DNA of 64,000 nucleotides from Streptomyces purpureus (lineage in GTDB: Bacteria; Actinomycetota; Actinomycetes; Streptomycetales; Streptomycetaceae), in the NCBI RefSeq assembly GCF_014648195.1, contig NZ_BMQQ01000001.1:749164-813163 (forward strand), given 5' to 3'. The translations under genes and the position numbers were made by a program. Each line of letters starts with the position of its first letter. Position 1 is the stretch's first letter. Shown one piece after another: positions 17,013 to 24,733 of the stretch. Below the pieces are notes generated by a model. The model saw only the letters and a list, made by a program, of their open reading frames with translations. It did no database searches and had not been told where the DNA came from.

Positions 17013-19682
17013 ATGCGAACTCCCCGCCACACCAGCCCCGACACCGGCTCACCACAGCCCGCGCCGGCCGCGCGAGGGCGCCGCGCCCACGCCGGACCGC
17101 CCGCCGACGAACAGCCGGCCGGGCCGGAGCGGGCGGCCCCCGCACCCACCACGGGACCGGGCGCAGGGGGACAGGGCGCGACGGAAACACCGGGCGCGAC
17201 GGAAGCGCAGAGCGGGACGGGAGCACAGCCGGGGGCGCAGGCCCGGCCACGCGCCCACCTGCGCCCCCGGACCGTCCGCGCCAAGATCGTCTCGCTGCTG
17301 ATGGTGCCCGTCGTGTCCCTGCTGGGCCTGTGGGGCTTCGCCACCGTCACCACCGCCCAGGACATCGCCCGGCTCCGGCAGCTCCAGCGCATCGACGCCG
17401 AGATACGGGCGCCCCTCACCGCCGCCGTCACCGCCGTCCAGGCCGAACGCCGCGCCGCCGTACGCCAGATCGCCTCGCCGGGCCCCGGCCGCGTCGCCGA
17501 ACTGAAGGAACAGGGACGCGCCACCGACGCCGCCGTCGCCCGGCTCGACCTGGGCGGCGGCCACACCGTCGCGGACACCGGCGGCCTGCCCGGCGACGCC
17601 TCGCGCCGGGTGGAGACCTTCATCGAGAACGTCCGCGCCCTGCGGACCGTGCGGACCGCCGTCCTCGGCGGCAAGACCGACTGGGACACCGCCTACACGC
17701 GGTACACCGACACCATCGCCGCGGCCTTCGCCGCGAGCGGTGCGCTGACCGGCGTCCAGGACGGCACGACCGGCTCCGACGCGCGCGTGCTCCTCGAATT
17801 CGTCCGGGCCACCGAGATGCTCGCCCGGGAGGACGCCCTCCTCTCCTCCGCCCACCTCGGTACGGAACTCGGCGCGGCCCGCCAACGCGCTTTCGCCGGC
17901 GCCGTGGAGAACCGCCGCCACCTCGCCGAGACCGCCGGTGCCGACCTGCGCGGACCCGACCGCGACGCCTGGCGCGCCCTCACCGCCCAGCCTGAGTACC
18001 AGCAGCTCACCGCCGCCGAGGACCGCATCCGCACCGCCCCACCGGGCCGTAAGGCCGCCACCGCCGTACCCGCGAGCACCTGGGACAGCGCCCATGGCCC
18101 CGTCCGCGCCGCACTCGACACCCTTGAGGCCGACGCCCGGCGCAGCGCCGCCGACCGCGCCGACCCGTTCGCCGACGGCGCTCTCACCCCGGCGGGCGCG
18201 GCCGTCCTCTTCGGCCTCGCCGCGGTCGCCGCCTCCCTCGTCATCTCCGTACGCATAGGCCGCGGCCTCGTCGTGGAACTCGTCAGCCTCCGCAACACCG
18301 CCCTGGAGATCGCCCGCCGCAAACTGCCCCACGCCATGCGGCGGCTGCGCGCCGGCGAAGAGATCGACGTCCGTGCGGAGGCGCCGCCCGGCCCCGCCGC
18401 ACAGGACGAGATCGGGCAGGTCGGCGAGGCGCTCGGCACCGTCCACCGCGCCGCGCTCACCGCGGCCGTCGAACGGGCCGAACTGGCCGGCGGAATCTCC
18501 GGCGTCTTCGTCAACCTCGCCCGGCGCAGCCAGGTCCTGGTCCACCGTCAGCTCAACCTTCTCGACAGCATGGAGCGCCGGGCCGACGATCCGAGCGAGC
18601 TGGGCGACCTCTTCCGCCTCGACCACCTCACCACCCGCATGCGCCGCCACGCCGAGAGCCTGATCATCCTGTCCGGGGCCGCCCCCGGCCGCGCCTGGCG
18701 GATGCCTGTCCCGCTCACCAACGTCGTACGGGCCGCCGTCTCCGAAATCGAGGACTACGCGCGCGTGGAGGTACGCCACCTGCCCGAGACCTCCGTCGTC
18801 GGCGCGGCCGTCGCCGACCTCACCCATCTGCTCGCCGAACTGGTCGAGAACGCGGCGCAGTTCTCCCCGCCGCACACCAAGGTCCGCATCAGCGGCGAGC
18901 CCGTCGGCAACGGCTACGCCCTCGAGATCGAGGACCGCGGGCTGGGCATGGGCAAGGAAACCCTGGCCGACGCCAACCGCCGGATCGAACAGTCCGAGGC
19001 GCTCGACCTGTTCGACAGCGACCGGCTCGGACTCTTCGTCGTCAGCCGCCTCTCCGCCCGGCACGACATCAGGGTCCATCTGCGGACATCGCCGTACGGC
19101 GGTACGACCGCGGTCGTCCTGCTGCCGACCGCACTGCTCCAAGGGGCCCTGACAGCCGGGGCACCCGCGGCAGCGGCTTCCCGTACGGACCACGCGACGC
19201 CGACGCAAGGCCCCCTGCCCTCTGCGGCTCCGGCCGCCGCCGAGTCCGCCGGACATCCGCCGCCCCCGCCCGTCGCCGCCGTTCCGTCCGCGGCGCGCCG
19301 CGCGCTCCGCCCCGCGGAGCCCCAGCCGTCCCACGGGCCCCGGAGCCAGCCCGCGCCGCCGCCCGCCGCCGTCACGACACTCCGGTCGCGCGGCCAGGAC
19401 GACGCGGGCGCCGAGCAGGGCACTACGGACGGCCTGCCGCGCCGCGTACGCCAGTCCCACCTCGTAGCCCAGCTGCGTGAGGCGCCGCCGCCCGCCCCGA
19501 CCCACGAACCGGCCGAGCCCGACACGGACCGCCGGACCCCCGAGCAGGTCCGCGACCGTATGACGGCCTACCGCGACGGCTGGACCCGCGGCGGCGGCCC
19601 CGCCCCTGGCACACCCAACGGCCGTACGCCCCCCAACCGCACGCGCAGCACCGGTTTCGGCAGCGAAGGAGACGACAGATGA
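17013..19682 (+). CDS. cvnA: Conservon sensor histidine-kinase-like protein (nitrate/nitrite-sensing NIT domain)
   Basis: 889 aa. After a disordered N-terminus come TM1 (about 91-113), an extracellular helical NIT-type sensor (about 120-385), TM2 (about 392-416) and a HAMP/coiled linker. An HATPase_c domain with N-box LLAELVENAAQFSPPH and G-box EDRGLGMG follows (about 604-702), then a Pro/Ala-rich tail. The phosphoacceptor His motif is atypical, as in CvnA proteins. In Streptomyces conservons CvnA scaffolds CvnB-CvnC-CvnD at the membrane, like a G-protein-coupled receptor complex. RBS GAGGAGG precedes ATG 17013. The stop overlaps the cvnB start (ATGA). Confidence 0.92.
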   Translation: MRTPRHTSPDTGSPQPAPAARGRRAHAGPPADEQPAGPERAAPAPTTGPGAGGQGATETPGATEAQSGTGAQPGAQARPRAHLRPRTVRAKIVSLLMVPVVSLLGLWGFATVTTAQDIARLRQLQRIDAEIRAPLTAAVTAVQAERRAAVRQIASPGPGRVAELKEQGRATDAAVARLDLGGGHTVADTGGLPGDASRRVETFIENVRALRTVRTAVLGGKTDWDTAYTRYTDTIAAAFAASGALTGVQDGTTGSDARVLLEFVRATEMLAREDALLSSAHLGTELGAARQRAFAGAVENRRHLAETAGADLRGPDRDAWRALTAQPEYQQLTAAEDRIRTAPPGRKAATAVPASTWDSAHGPVRAALDTLEADARRSAADRADPFADGALTPAGAAVLFGLAAVAASLVISVRIGRGLVVELVSLRNTALEIARRKLPHAMRRLRAGEEIDVRAEAPPGPAAQDEIGQVGEALGTVHRAALTAAVERAELAGGISGVFVNLARRSQVLVHRQLNLLDSMERRADDPSELGDLFRLDHLTTRMRRHAESLIILSGAAPGRAWRMPVPLTNVVRAAVSEIEDYARVEVRHLPETSVVGAAVADLTHLLAELVENAAQFSPPHTKVRISGEPVGNGYALEIEDRGLGMGKETLADANRRIEQSEALDLFDSDRLGLFVVSRLSARHDIRVHLRTSPYGGTTAVVLLPTALLQGALTAGAPAAAASRTDHATPTQGPLPSAAPAAAESAGHPPPPPVAAVPSAARRALRPAEPQPSHGPRSQPAPPPAAVTTLRSRGQDDAGAEQGTTDGLPRRVRQSHLVAQLREAPPPAPTHEPAEPDTDRRTPEQVRDRMTAYRDGWTRGGGPAPGTPNGRTPPNRTRSTGFGSEGDDR

Positions 19683-20113
19683 TCGAGCACGAGAGGATCG
19701 CCCCGCACCGGTCGGGCGAACTCGACTGGCTGCTGGACGATCTCGTCCTGCGGGTCCGCGAGGTGCGCCACACGGTCGTACTCTCCAACGACGGCCTCGC
19801 CGTCGGCGCCTCCACCGGCCTGACCAGGGAAGACGCGGAACACCTCGCGGCCGTCGCCTCCGGCTTCCACAGCCTGGCCAAGGGAGCGGGCCGCCACTTC
19901 GGCGCCGGGGCAGTGCGCCAGACGATGGTGGAGATGGACGAGGGATTCCTGTTTGTCGCGGCCGCCGGTGACGGATCGTGCCTCGCCGTCCTCAGCGAGG
20001 TCACCGCCGACATCGGCCTGATCGCCTACGAGATGGCCCGCCTCGTCAAACGGGTCGGCGAGCACCTGTACGCGCCGCCGAGGATGACCACCACCCCGCC
20101 GGCCACCGGCTGA
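19679..20113 (+). CDS. cvnB: Roadblock/LC7-domain conservon protein
   Basis: 144 aa. The Roadblock/LC7 domain spans nearly the whole chain: LDWLLDDLVLRV, TVVLSNDGLAVGAST, REDAEHLAAVASG, QTMVEMDEGFLFVAAAGDG. Roadblock proteins act as co-regulators (GAP-like partners) of small Ras-like GTPases. It starts inside the cvnA stop codon (4-bp overlap), so translation is coupled. A close paralogue lies at 33659-34075 next to the GTPase gene. Confidence 0.92.
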   Translation: MIEHERIAPHRSGELDWLLDDLVLRVREVRHTVVLSNDGLAVGASTGLTREDAEHLAAVASGFHSLAKGAGRHFGAGAVRQTMVEMDEGFLFVAAAGDGSCLAVLSEVTADIGLIAYEMARLVKRVGEHLYAPPRMTTTPPATG

Positions 20114-20154
20114 CCGCGGCGAGACCCACCGGAGACCACACCGGAGAGACACCC

Positions 20155-20565
20155 ATGACCGAGGACAGCGACGCCGACCGGCCACCGGGCGGCCACTGGT
20201 ACGACGCCGAGGCAGGACCCCTCGTCCGCCCGTACGCCATGACCGGCGGCCGTACGAAACCGGGGCCCAGCAACGTACGGTTCGACCTCATCGCTCTGGT
20301 CGTGGTCGACGACCACCCACCCGACCGGGCGGAGGAATCCCTCCTCGGTCCGGAGCACCGCGCCCTGCTGACCCTGTGCCGCGCCGAGACCCAGTCCGTG
20401 GCGGAACTCGCCGCGGACGCCGACCTGCCGGTGGGCGTCGTCCGGGTTCTCCTCGGTGACCTGCTCGAAGCCGGCTATGTCAAGGTCAGCAGGCCCGTAC
20501 CGCCCGCGCAGCTCCCCGACGAGGGGATCCTGCGGGAGGTGATCGAAGGGCTCAGAGCGCTCTGA
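20155..20565 (+). CDS. cvnC: DUF742-family conservon protein
   Basis: 136 aa. The DUF742 pattern is clear: LVRPYAMTGGRT near the N-terminus, a central ALLTLCRAETQSVAELAADADL helix-turn-helix-like region, and LGDLLEAGYVKV. CvnC bridges the sensor kinase and the GTPase in conservons. It follows cvnB by 41 bp with GGAGAGA before the ATG. The fourth conservon gene, cvnD, is not downstream; a minus-strand VOC gene follows after 44 bp. Confidence 0.9.
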   Translation: MTEDSDADRPPGGHWYDAEAGPLVRPYAMTGGRTKPGPSNVRFDLIALVVVDDHPPDRAEESLLGPEHRALLTLCRAETQSVAELAADADLPVGVVRVLLGDLLEAGYVKVSRPVPPAQLPDEGILREVIEGLRAL

Positions 20566-20609
20566 AGCAGCCCAGGCCATCAGAGAGGACGGTCAGGGGA
20601 CGGGGACGG

Positions 20610-21389
20610 TCAGGGGACGCGGGTGGTGATCGTGAAAAGACCACCGTCGGGATCGCGCAGCGAGGCCCAGCTGTGGTCCTCCGTGGCCTCGACCGGCGCC
20701 ACGAGCATGCCGCCGAGATCGGTGGCCGTCTCCAGCGCGAACTCGATGTCCGGAACGTAGAAGTGCACATGCCAGCGCGGCCTGACCTGCGGGTCGGGCG
20801 CGGACTCCAGGGCGCCGCCGGTGATGCGCGCGATGGCGATGTCACCATGGCGCAGCACCACATGCTCTTCCTCGTACGCAACCTCGCAGCTGCCGGGCCG
20901 ACCACAGGCCCAGTCCAGGACCTCGCCGTAGAAGATCGCCGCGTCGAAGGCGTTGCGCGTGCGCAGCTCCAGCCACGCGGGGGCCTTGTCCCGGCCGACA
21001 CACCAGTCGGGGATGGCCTCGCCCTGCCAGATCCCGAAGATCGCTCCGTCCCGGTCGGCGGCGAGCGCGGCCCGGCCGGTACCGAAGGTGAGCGGACCCA
21101 CCGCGAGCGTCGCACTGCGCTCCCGGATACGGGCGGAGGTGGCGTCGGCGTCCTCGACGGCGAAGTAGGGGGTCCAGGCGACCGCGATGTTCAGGCTGCC
21201 GGCGAGCGCGCCGATACCGGCCACCGGGGCGCCGTCGTGGAAGGCGACGGAGAATTCCTCGCCCAGGCGGGTGGGCCGGAAGTCCCATCCGAAAACGGCG
21301 CCGTAGAAGTCCTCCGCGGCGCGCAGATCACGGGCCATAAGACTGACCCAGCAGGGAGCTCCGAAGACCGCATGACTTGACGTCGACAC
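20610..21389 (-). CDS. Two-domain VOC (glyoxalase/bleomycin-resistance fold) protein
   Basis: About 259 aa made of two tandem VOC modules. The first has PCWVSLMARDLRAAEDFYGAVFGWDF (shortened here: SLMARDLRAAEDFYG) and FGIWQ; the second has WLELRTRNAFDAAIFYGEVL and HVHFYVPDIEFALE with DPDGGLFTI at the end. VOC proteins bind a metal and act as glyoxalases, dioxygenases or antibiotic-sequestering proteins. This arrangement resembles Streptomyces AfsA-unrelated 27-kDa VOC proteins of unknown substrate. Several GTG codons (21389, 21392, 21398) compete for the start and none has a strong RBS. Confidence 0.8.
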   Translation of the reverse strand: MSTSSHAVFGAPCWVSLMARDLRAAEDFYGAVFGWDFRPTRLGEEFSVAFHDGAPVAGIGALAGSLNIAVAWTPYFAVEDADATSARIRERSATLAVGPLTFGTGRAALAADRDGAIFGIWQGEAIPDWCVGRDKAPAWLELRTRNAFDAAIFYGEVLDWACGRPGSCEVAYEEEHVVLRHGDIAIARITGGALESAPDPQVRPRWHVHFYVPDIEFALETATDLGGMLVAPVEATEDHSWASLRDPDGGLFTITTRVP

Positions 21390-21509
21390 CACTGCCACCC
21401 ATTCGCAGCACACGCGTGACAAGACTCCTCCACCGTACCTCTCGCGCCACCGGTAGACGCAGAGGCGCAGGCGGCACACGTGTGAGACCGTGCGAGAGGG
21501 AGGCAGGCC

Positions 21510-22142
21510 ATGACCAGTACGAGCGCCGAGAAGGCCGCCCGGCTGCTGCGTGAGCACGGGCGCACCTACGCGGAGGAAGCGGGTATCACCCTGCGTGACG
21601 CCCCTTCGCCGCTGTACCAGCTCCTCGTCATGACGGTCCTCTGCTCGATCCGGATCCGCGCCAACACGGCCATCGACGCCGCCCGGGAGCTGTTCACCGC
21701 GGGGCTCCGCACCCCCACGGCGATGGCCGAGTCCACCTGGCAGCAGCGTGTGGACCTGCTGGGCCGCGCCCACTACGTCCGCTACGACGAGTCCACCTCG
21801 ACGGCCCTGGGGGAGGGGGCGAAGCTCGTCCTCGACCGGTTCGACGGCGATCTGCGGAACCTGCGCGAGGAGGCGGGCGGCGATCAGGACCGACTGATCG
21901 AGCTGCTCCAGGAGGTCCCCAGAATCGGCCCGGTGGGCGCCGGCATCTTCTGCCGTGAGGCCCAGGCCGTCTGGCACGACCTCCGCCCCTTCTTCGACGA
22001 GCGCTCCCGCACGGCCGCCGCCGACCTCGGCCTCCCGCACACCGCCCGCGGCCTGTCCCACCTGGTCCCGCCGGAAGACCTGGCCCGCTTCGCGGCCGCG
22101 CTGGTACGGGCGAGCCTGTCCCACGACAAGCACGCGGACTGA
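21510..22142 (+). CDS. Endonuclease III-like (HhH-GPD) protein
   Basis: 210 aa. The region LYQLLVMTVLCSIRIRANTAIDAARELF matches the start of the HhH-GPD DNA glycosylase fold (compare LVATILSAQ in Nth), and the helix-hairpin-helix is at about 134-146 (LQEVPRIGPVGAGIF). The Lys of the classic Nth HhH (GVGRKTA) and the C-terminal Fe-S cysteines are absent, so it is a divergent member and catalysis is uncertain. RBS GAGGGAGG precedes the ATG. Stand-alone gene. Confidence 0.75.
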   Translation: MTSTSAEKAARLLREHGRTYAEEAGITLRDAPSPLYQLLVMTVLCSIRIRANTAIDAARELFTAGLRTPTAMAESTWQQRVDLLGRAHYVRYDESTSTALGEGAKLVLDRFDGDLRNLREEAGGDQDRLIELLQEVPRIGPVGAGIFCREAQAVWHDLRPFFDERSRTAAADLGLPHTARGLSHLVPPEDLARFAAALVRASLSHDKHAD

Positions 22143-22263
22143 ACCACGCGATTGGCTGACGAGGGACCGGGCGCGCTCCGGGAAGCCTTGAACCACGGCC
22201 CTCACCGAACTGCGGATCCTTCCGCCACTGGCCATCGGTCGCTTCGGTTCGTCCGACGAGCCG

Positions 22264-23877
22264 ATGGACAACTACCACGTCGTCATCGGCGAACCGACCG
22301 GATACCGTGAGTTGCAGCCCGCGCCGACCTTGCAGGTCGATCCCGTCAGCGGAGCGATCTCGCAGGAGACGCAGCCGACGGAGGTCCGGTTCAGGGACGC
22401 CACCGGGCGGATCCGTCCCGTGGCGCCCTTCCTGGAGGTGTGGGCCCGGTTCGACGACGGCGACCTGGAACCCCTCACCACCGCAGGCCTCGAAGCCGTC
22501 GGCGTGACCCCCACCGACCTGCGCTGGCGGGTCGTGGTGGCCAACCTCAAGGCGGCGCGGCGTACCGGCGACACCGAGGACGGCATCCACGCCGACACCG
22601 GGCCGTTCAGCGACCACGCCGAGCACCCGCTCACCGGTCGCGCCGCCAATTTCAAGGCAGGCAAGTCGGTCTCCCTCGGCACGGTCCGCTTCATCAGACC
22701 GACGGCAGAGTTCCCCGAGATCCGGATGCGCTTCGTGCCCGCCCGCGGCGCGGTGTTCGGAGTCCGAGCCGGGGACCCGCAAATCAGCGACGACGTGTAC
22801 GACCCGGCGGCCGGGGGCTGGGACGACCACTTCGACGGCGACCCGGCCGCGCCACTGGTGACCTTCCCGGCCCAGACGTACGAGGGCACCCTCGACCAGC
22901 AGGGGCAGCGCTACATCTCCAAGGGGTACGTCGACGACGCCTGCGACGGAATCGTGAGCGTCGAGCTCCCAGTCGGCGGTCAGGTGCTCGGCGCAGCGGC
23001 CCGGATCTGCTCCGGAGTGCCCGACTTCGCGCCGGACAGTTTCCATGTCCGTACGCTGCAGGACGATCTCGTCCAGGCGCTGCTCGGACCCACCGTCGCC
23101 GGTGCGCTGGACCGGGACGAGGTGGAGGACACCCTGCGCCGCGCCCTGGAGACGGTGCGCCTGATGAACACCATGGCCATGAACGCGGACCAGGGGATCG
23201 GCGGCGTCACGACGAACGCCACCAACCAGGCGCGGCATGAGACAGCCGAGTACGAGCGCGCCTTCGAACCCGTCTTCGGCCAGGGCGAGGCCCCCTACCA
23301 CCAGGCCCTGGCGATTCATGAGCAGCTCATGACGAGCTGGCAGAAGGGCGTACTGCCCATCCCGCGTGATCTGATCCGTTCCTACGACGAAGCCGGTGAT
23401 TTCTCGACCATGGCACGCCAGAAGCTGCCGGCGCTCATGCGCGGCAGCGACACCCTGGAGCTGGCGCTCACCCGCCGGCAGATCGAGCTCCTGCGTCGTG
23501 CCGCCGTGGAGACGCAGGCCACGACCGAGCCCGAGCGCATGATGCTCCGCCTGGTGGAGTTCTTCCGCGCGATGGCTCCCCTCCATGAGCACATTCCCAC
23601 GACGTCGGGTCCGCTGTCGGACCTCTTCGTCCATCCCCTGGAGCTGTTGGAACACCTCCGTACGGGGAACGCGCAGGGACCGCTCGCGGAAGGGGAGGCC
23701 GGGCAGCGGCTGGTGACCCCGGGCGATGCGGATGCCTCGGCGTTCGTACGCCTGCTGCGCCGCGAGGACCACCCCATGCACGGACCGTTCAGCCGCACCG
23801 TGCCCGACACCGACAAGACCGGCCTCGAGATCGTCGAGGCCTGGATCGCAGCGATGCCCCCGGACGGGGACGAGTGA
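22264..23877 (+). CDS. LodA-like (CTQ oxidase family) N-terminal subunit
   Basis: 537 aa from the first ATG, but coding similarity begins earlier. In-frame codons from 22192 encode LTELRILPPLAIGRFGSS, matching the conserved N-terminus of LodA/GoxA oxidases (PPIGIARVGNS-like), yet no ATG, GTG or TTG lies between the TGA at 22189 and 22264. Residues to about 250 are LodA-N-like beta sheet (WRVVVANLKAARR; SGVPDFAPD). Then come a helical region (about 250-430) and a C-terminal module (VTPGDADASAFVRLLRREDH, VEAWIAAMPPDG) resembling the distal part of c-type cytochromes but lacking CxxCH. It contains no CTQ site; that is in the next gene. First gene of a four-gene operon. Confidence 0.75.
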   Translation: MDNYHVVIGEPTGYRELQPAPTLQVDPVSGAISQETQPTEVRFRDATGRIRPVAPFLEVWARFDDGDLEPLTTAGLEAVGVTPTDLRWRVVVANLKAARRTGDTEDGIHADTGPFSDHAEHPLTGRAANFKAGKSVSLGTVRFIRPTAEFPEIRMRFVPARGAVFGVRAGDPQISDDVYDPAAGGWDDHFDGDPAAPLVTFPAQTYEGTLDQQGQRYISKGYVDDACDGIVSVELPVGGQVLGAAARICSGVPDFAPDSFHVRTLQDDLVQALLGPTVAGALDRDEVEDTLRRALETVRLMNTMAMNADQGIGGVTTNATNQARHETAEYERAFEPVFGQGEAPYHQALAIHEQLMTSWQKGVLPIPRDLIRSYDEAGDFSTMARQKLPALMRGSDTLELALTRRQIELLRRAAVETQATTEPERMMLRLVEFFRAMAPLHEHIPTTSGPLSDLFVHPLELLEHLRTGNAQGPLAEGEAGQRLVTPGDADASAFVRLLRREDHPMHGPFSRTVPDTDKTGLEIVEAWIAAMPPDGDE

Positions 23878-23932
23878 CTGCCTCCACCCATGCCCTCGAC
23901 CCACGCCGTCATCGCAGATGCCAGGAGTACCC

Positions 23933-24733
23933 GTGGAACCGATCGCGCCCCGGAACCTGACCGCCCAGCTCGCCTACCGGGCGCGTGGCAACCCTCCCGG
24001 TACCACCCCGGCGTCCTCCGTCGGCAACTTCTACCCCGGCCTCGAACTGGACCTGCGCAATCTGTGGCGTCGTGTCTTCGCCGGAATCGAGCTGCACGAG
24101 GCGGTCGCCCTGGTCCTGGCCGTCGACGACGATGCGCCCCCGGAGGTGCAGGCGCTGGTCGGCGAGATCCTGCTCACCGTCGACGGGCATCCGGTCTGGA
24201 TCGAGGTCACCGGCCCGCGGGAACCCGGAGGGGCCAGCGAGAGTCTGGGGAACTGGTCCCTGGAATGGTCGAACGCCCTTGCCGATATCGTGCATAAGGC
24301 GGGGCAGGAAGTCCGGTGCACCTTCACCAAGGGGGACGACGACCAGCAGGACGTCTCGCTGAGAGTCCGGCAGATCTTCGAGCCTGGGCCCGAGGGCGGG
24401 GAGGACGCCCGCACCGCGGTGCTCAGCCGCGAACTCGCCCAGCCCGGTGAGCTGACGCAGAGCCTCTGTTCCCCCTGGCAGAACGACTTCATCGGCTGCG
24501 GCTGCTACTACTGGGCCGCCAGCCGCCCCGACTACGTCAACGTGGAGTTCGACGAGGCCGACGGCAGCCGTGGCCACAACTGGCTGCAGCGCGACCGGAC
24601 ACCCGCCACCCCCAAGTTCTACACGCTTCGCCAGGCGGACCTCCTCCAGCACGCGGACATCATCGCCGGCTGGGAGGACAAGCTGAGCTTCGTTCTCAAG
24701 GGAAGGGACGACCATGACCGCGACGGTGACTGA
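23933..24733 (+). CDS. LodA-like C-terminal subunit with putative cysteine-tryptophylquinone site
   Basis: 266 aa from GTG 23933, chosen because AGGAG sits six bases upstream. It carries GNFYPGLELD (about 31-40), like the FYPGIE block of LodA proteins. The active-site-like segment follows: Cys179, PWQNDF (181-186), Cys189, Cys191, Trp194 and ASRPD (196-200). In LodA/GoxA, PWQADF...C and WWPAQRP carry the Cys and Trp that cross-link to CTQ. Here the loop between them is shrunk to a few residues and extra Cys are present. It ends 20 bp inside the radical SAM gene. I infer a catalytic quinone subunit paired with the preceding protein, oxidising an amine or amino acid; no cofactor has been shown. 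Confidence 0.72.
   Translation: MEPIAPRNLTAQLAYRARGNPPGTTPASSVGNFYPGLELDLRNLWRRVFAGIELHEAVALVLAVDDDAPPEVQALVGEILLTVDGHPVWIEVTGPREPGGASESLGNWSLEWSNALADIVHKAGQEVRCTFTKGDDDQQDVSLRVRQIFEPGPEGGEDARTAVLSRELAQPGELTQSLCSPWQNDFIGCGCYYWAASRPDYVNVEFDEADGSRGHNWLQRDRTPATPKFYTLRQADLLQHADIIAGWEDKLSFVLKGRDDHDRDGD

Noticed and set aside
17049..19505. 818-codon minus-strand frame
   Set aside because: Gly/Ala/Arg-rich antisense shadow of cvnA.
20580..20625. Repeated GACGGTCAGGGGACG near the VOC gene stop as a regulatory repeat
   Set aside because: Only two copies, one overlapping the stop region; likely a small local duplication without functional signal.
21694..23904. 736-codon minus-strand frame
   Set aside because: Antisense to the endonuclease III-like and LodA-like genes; no recognisable domain.
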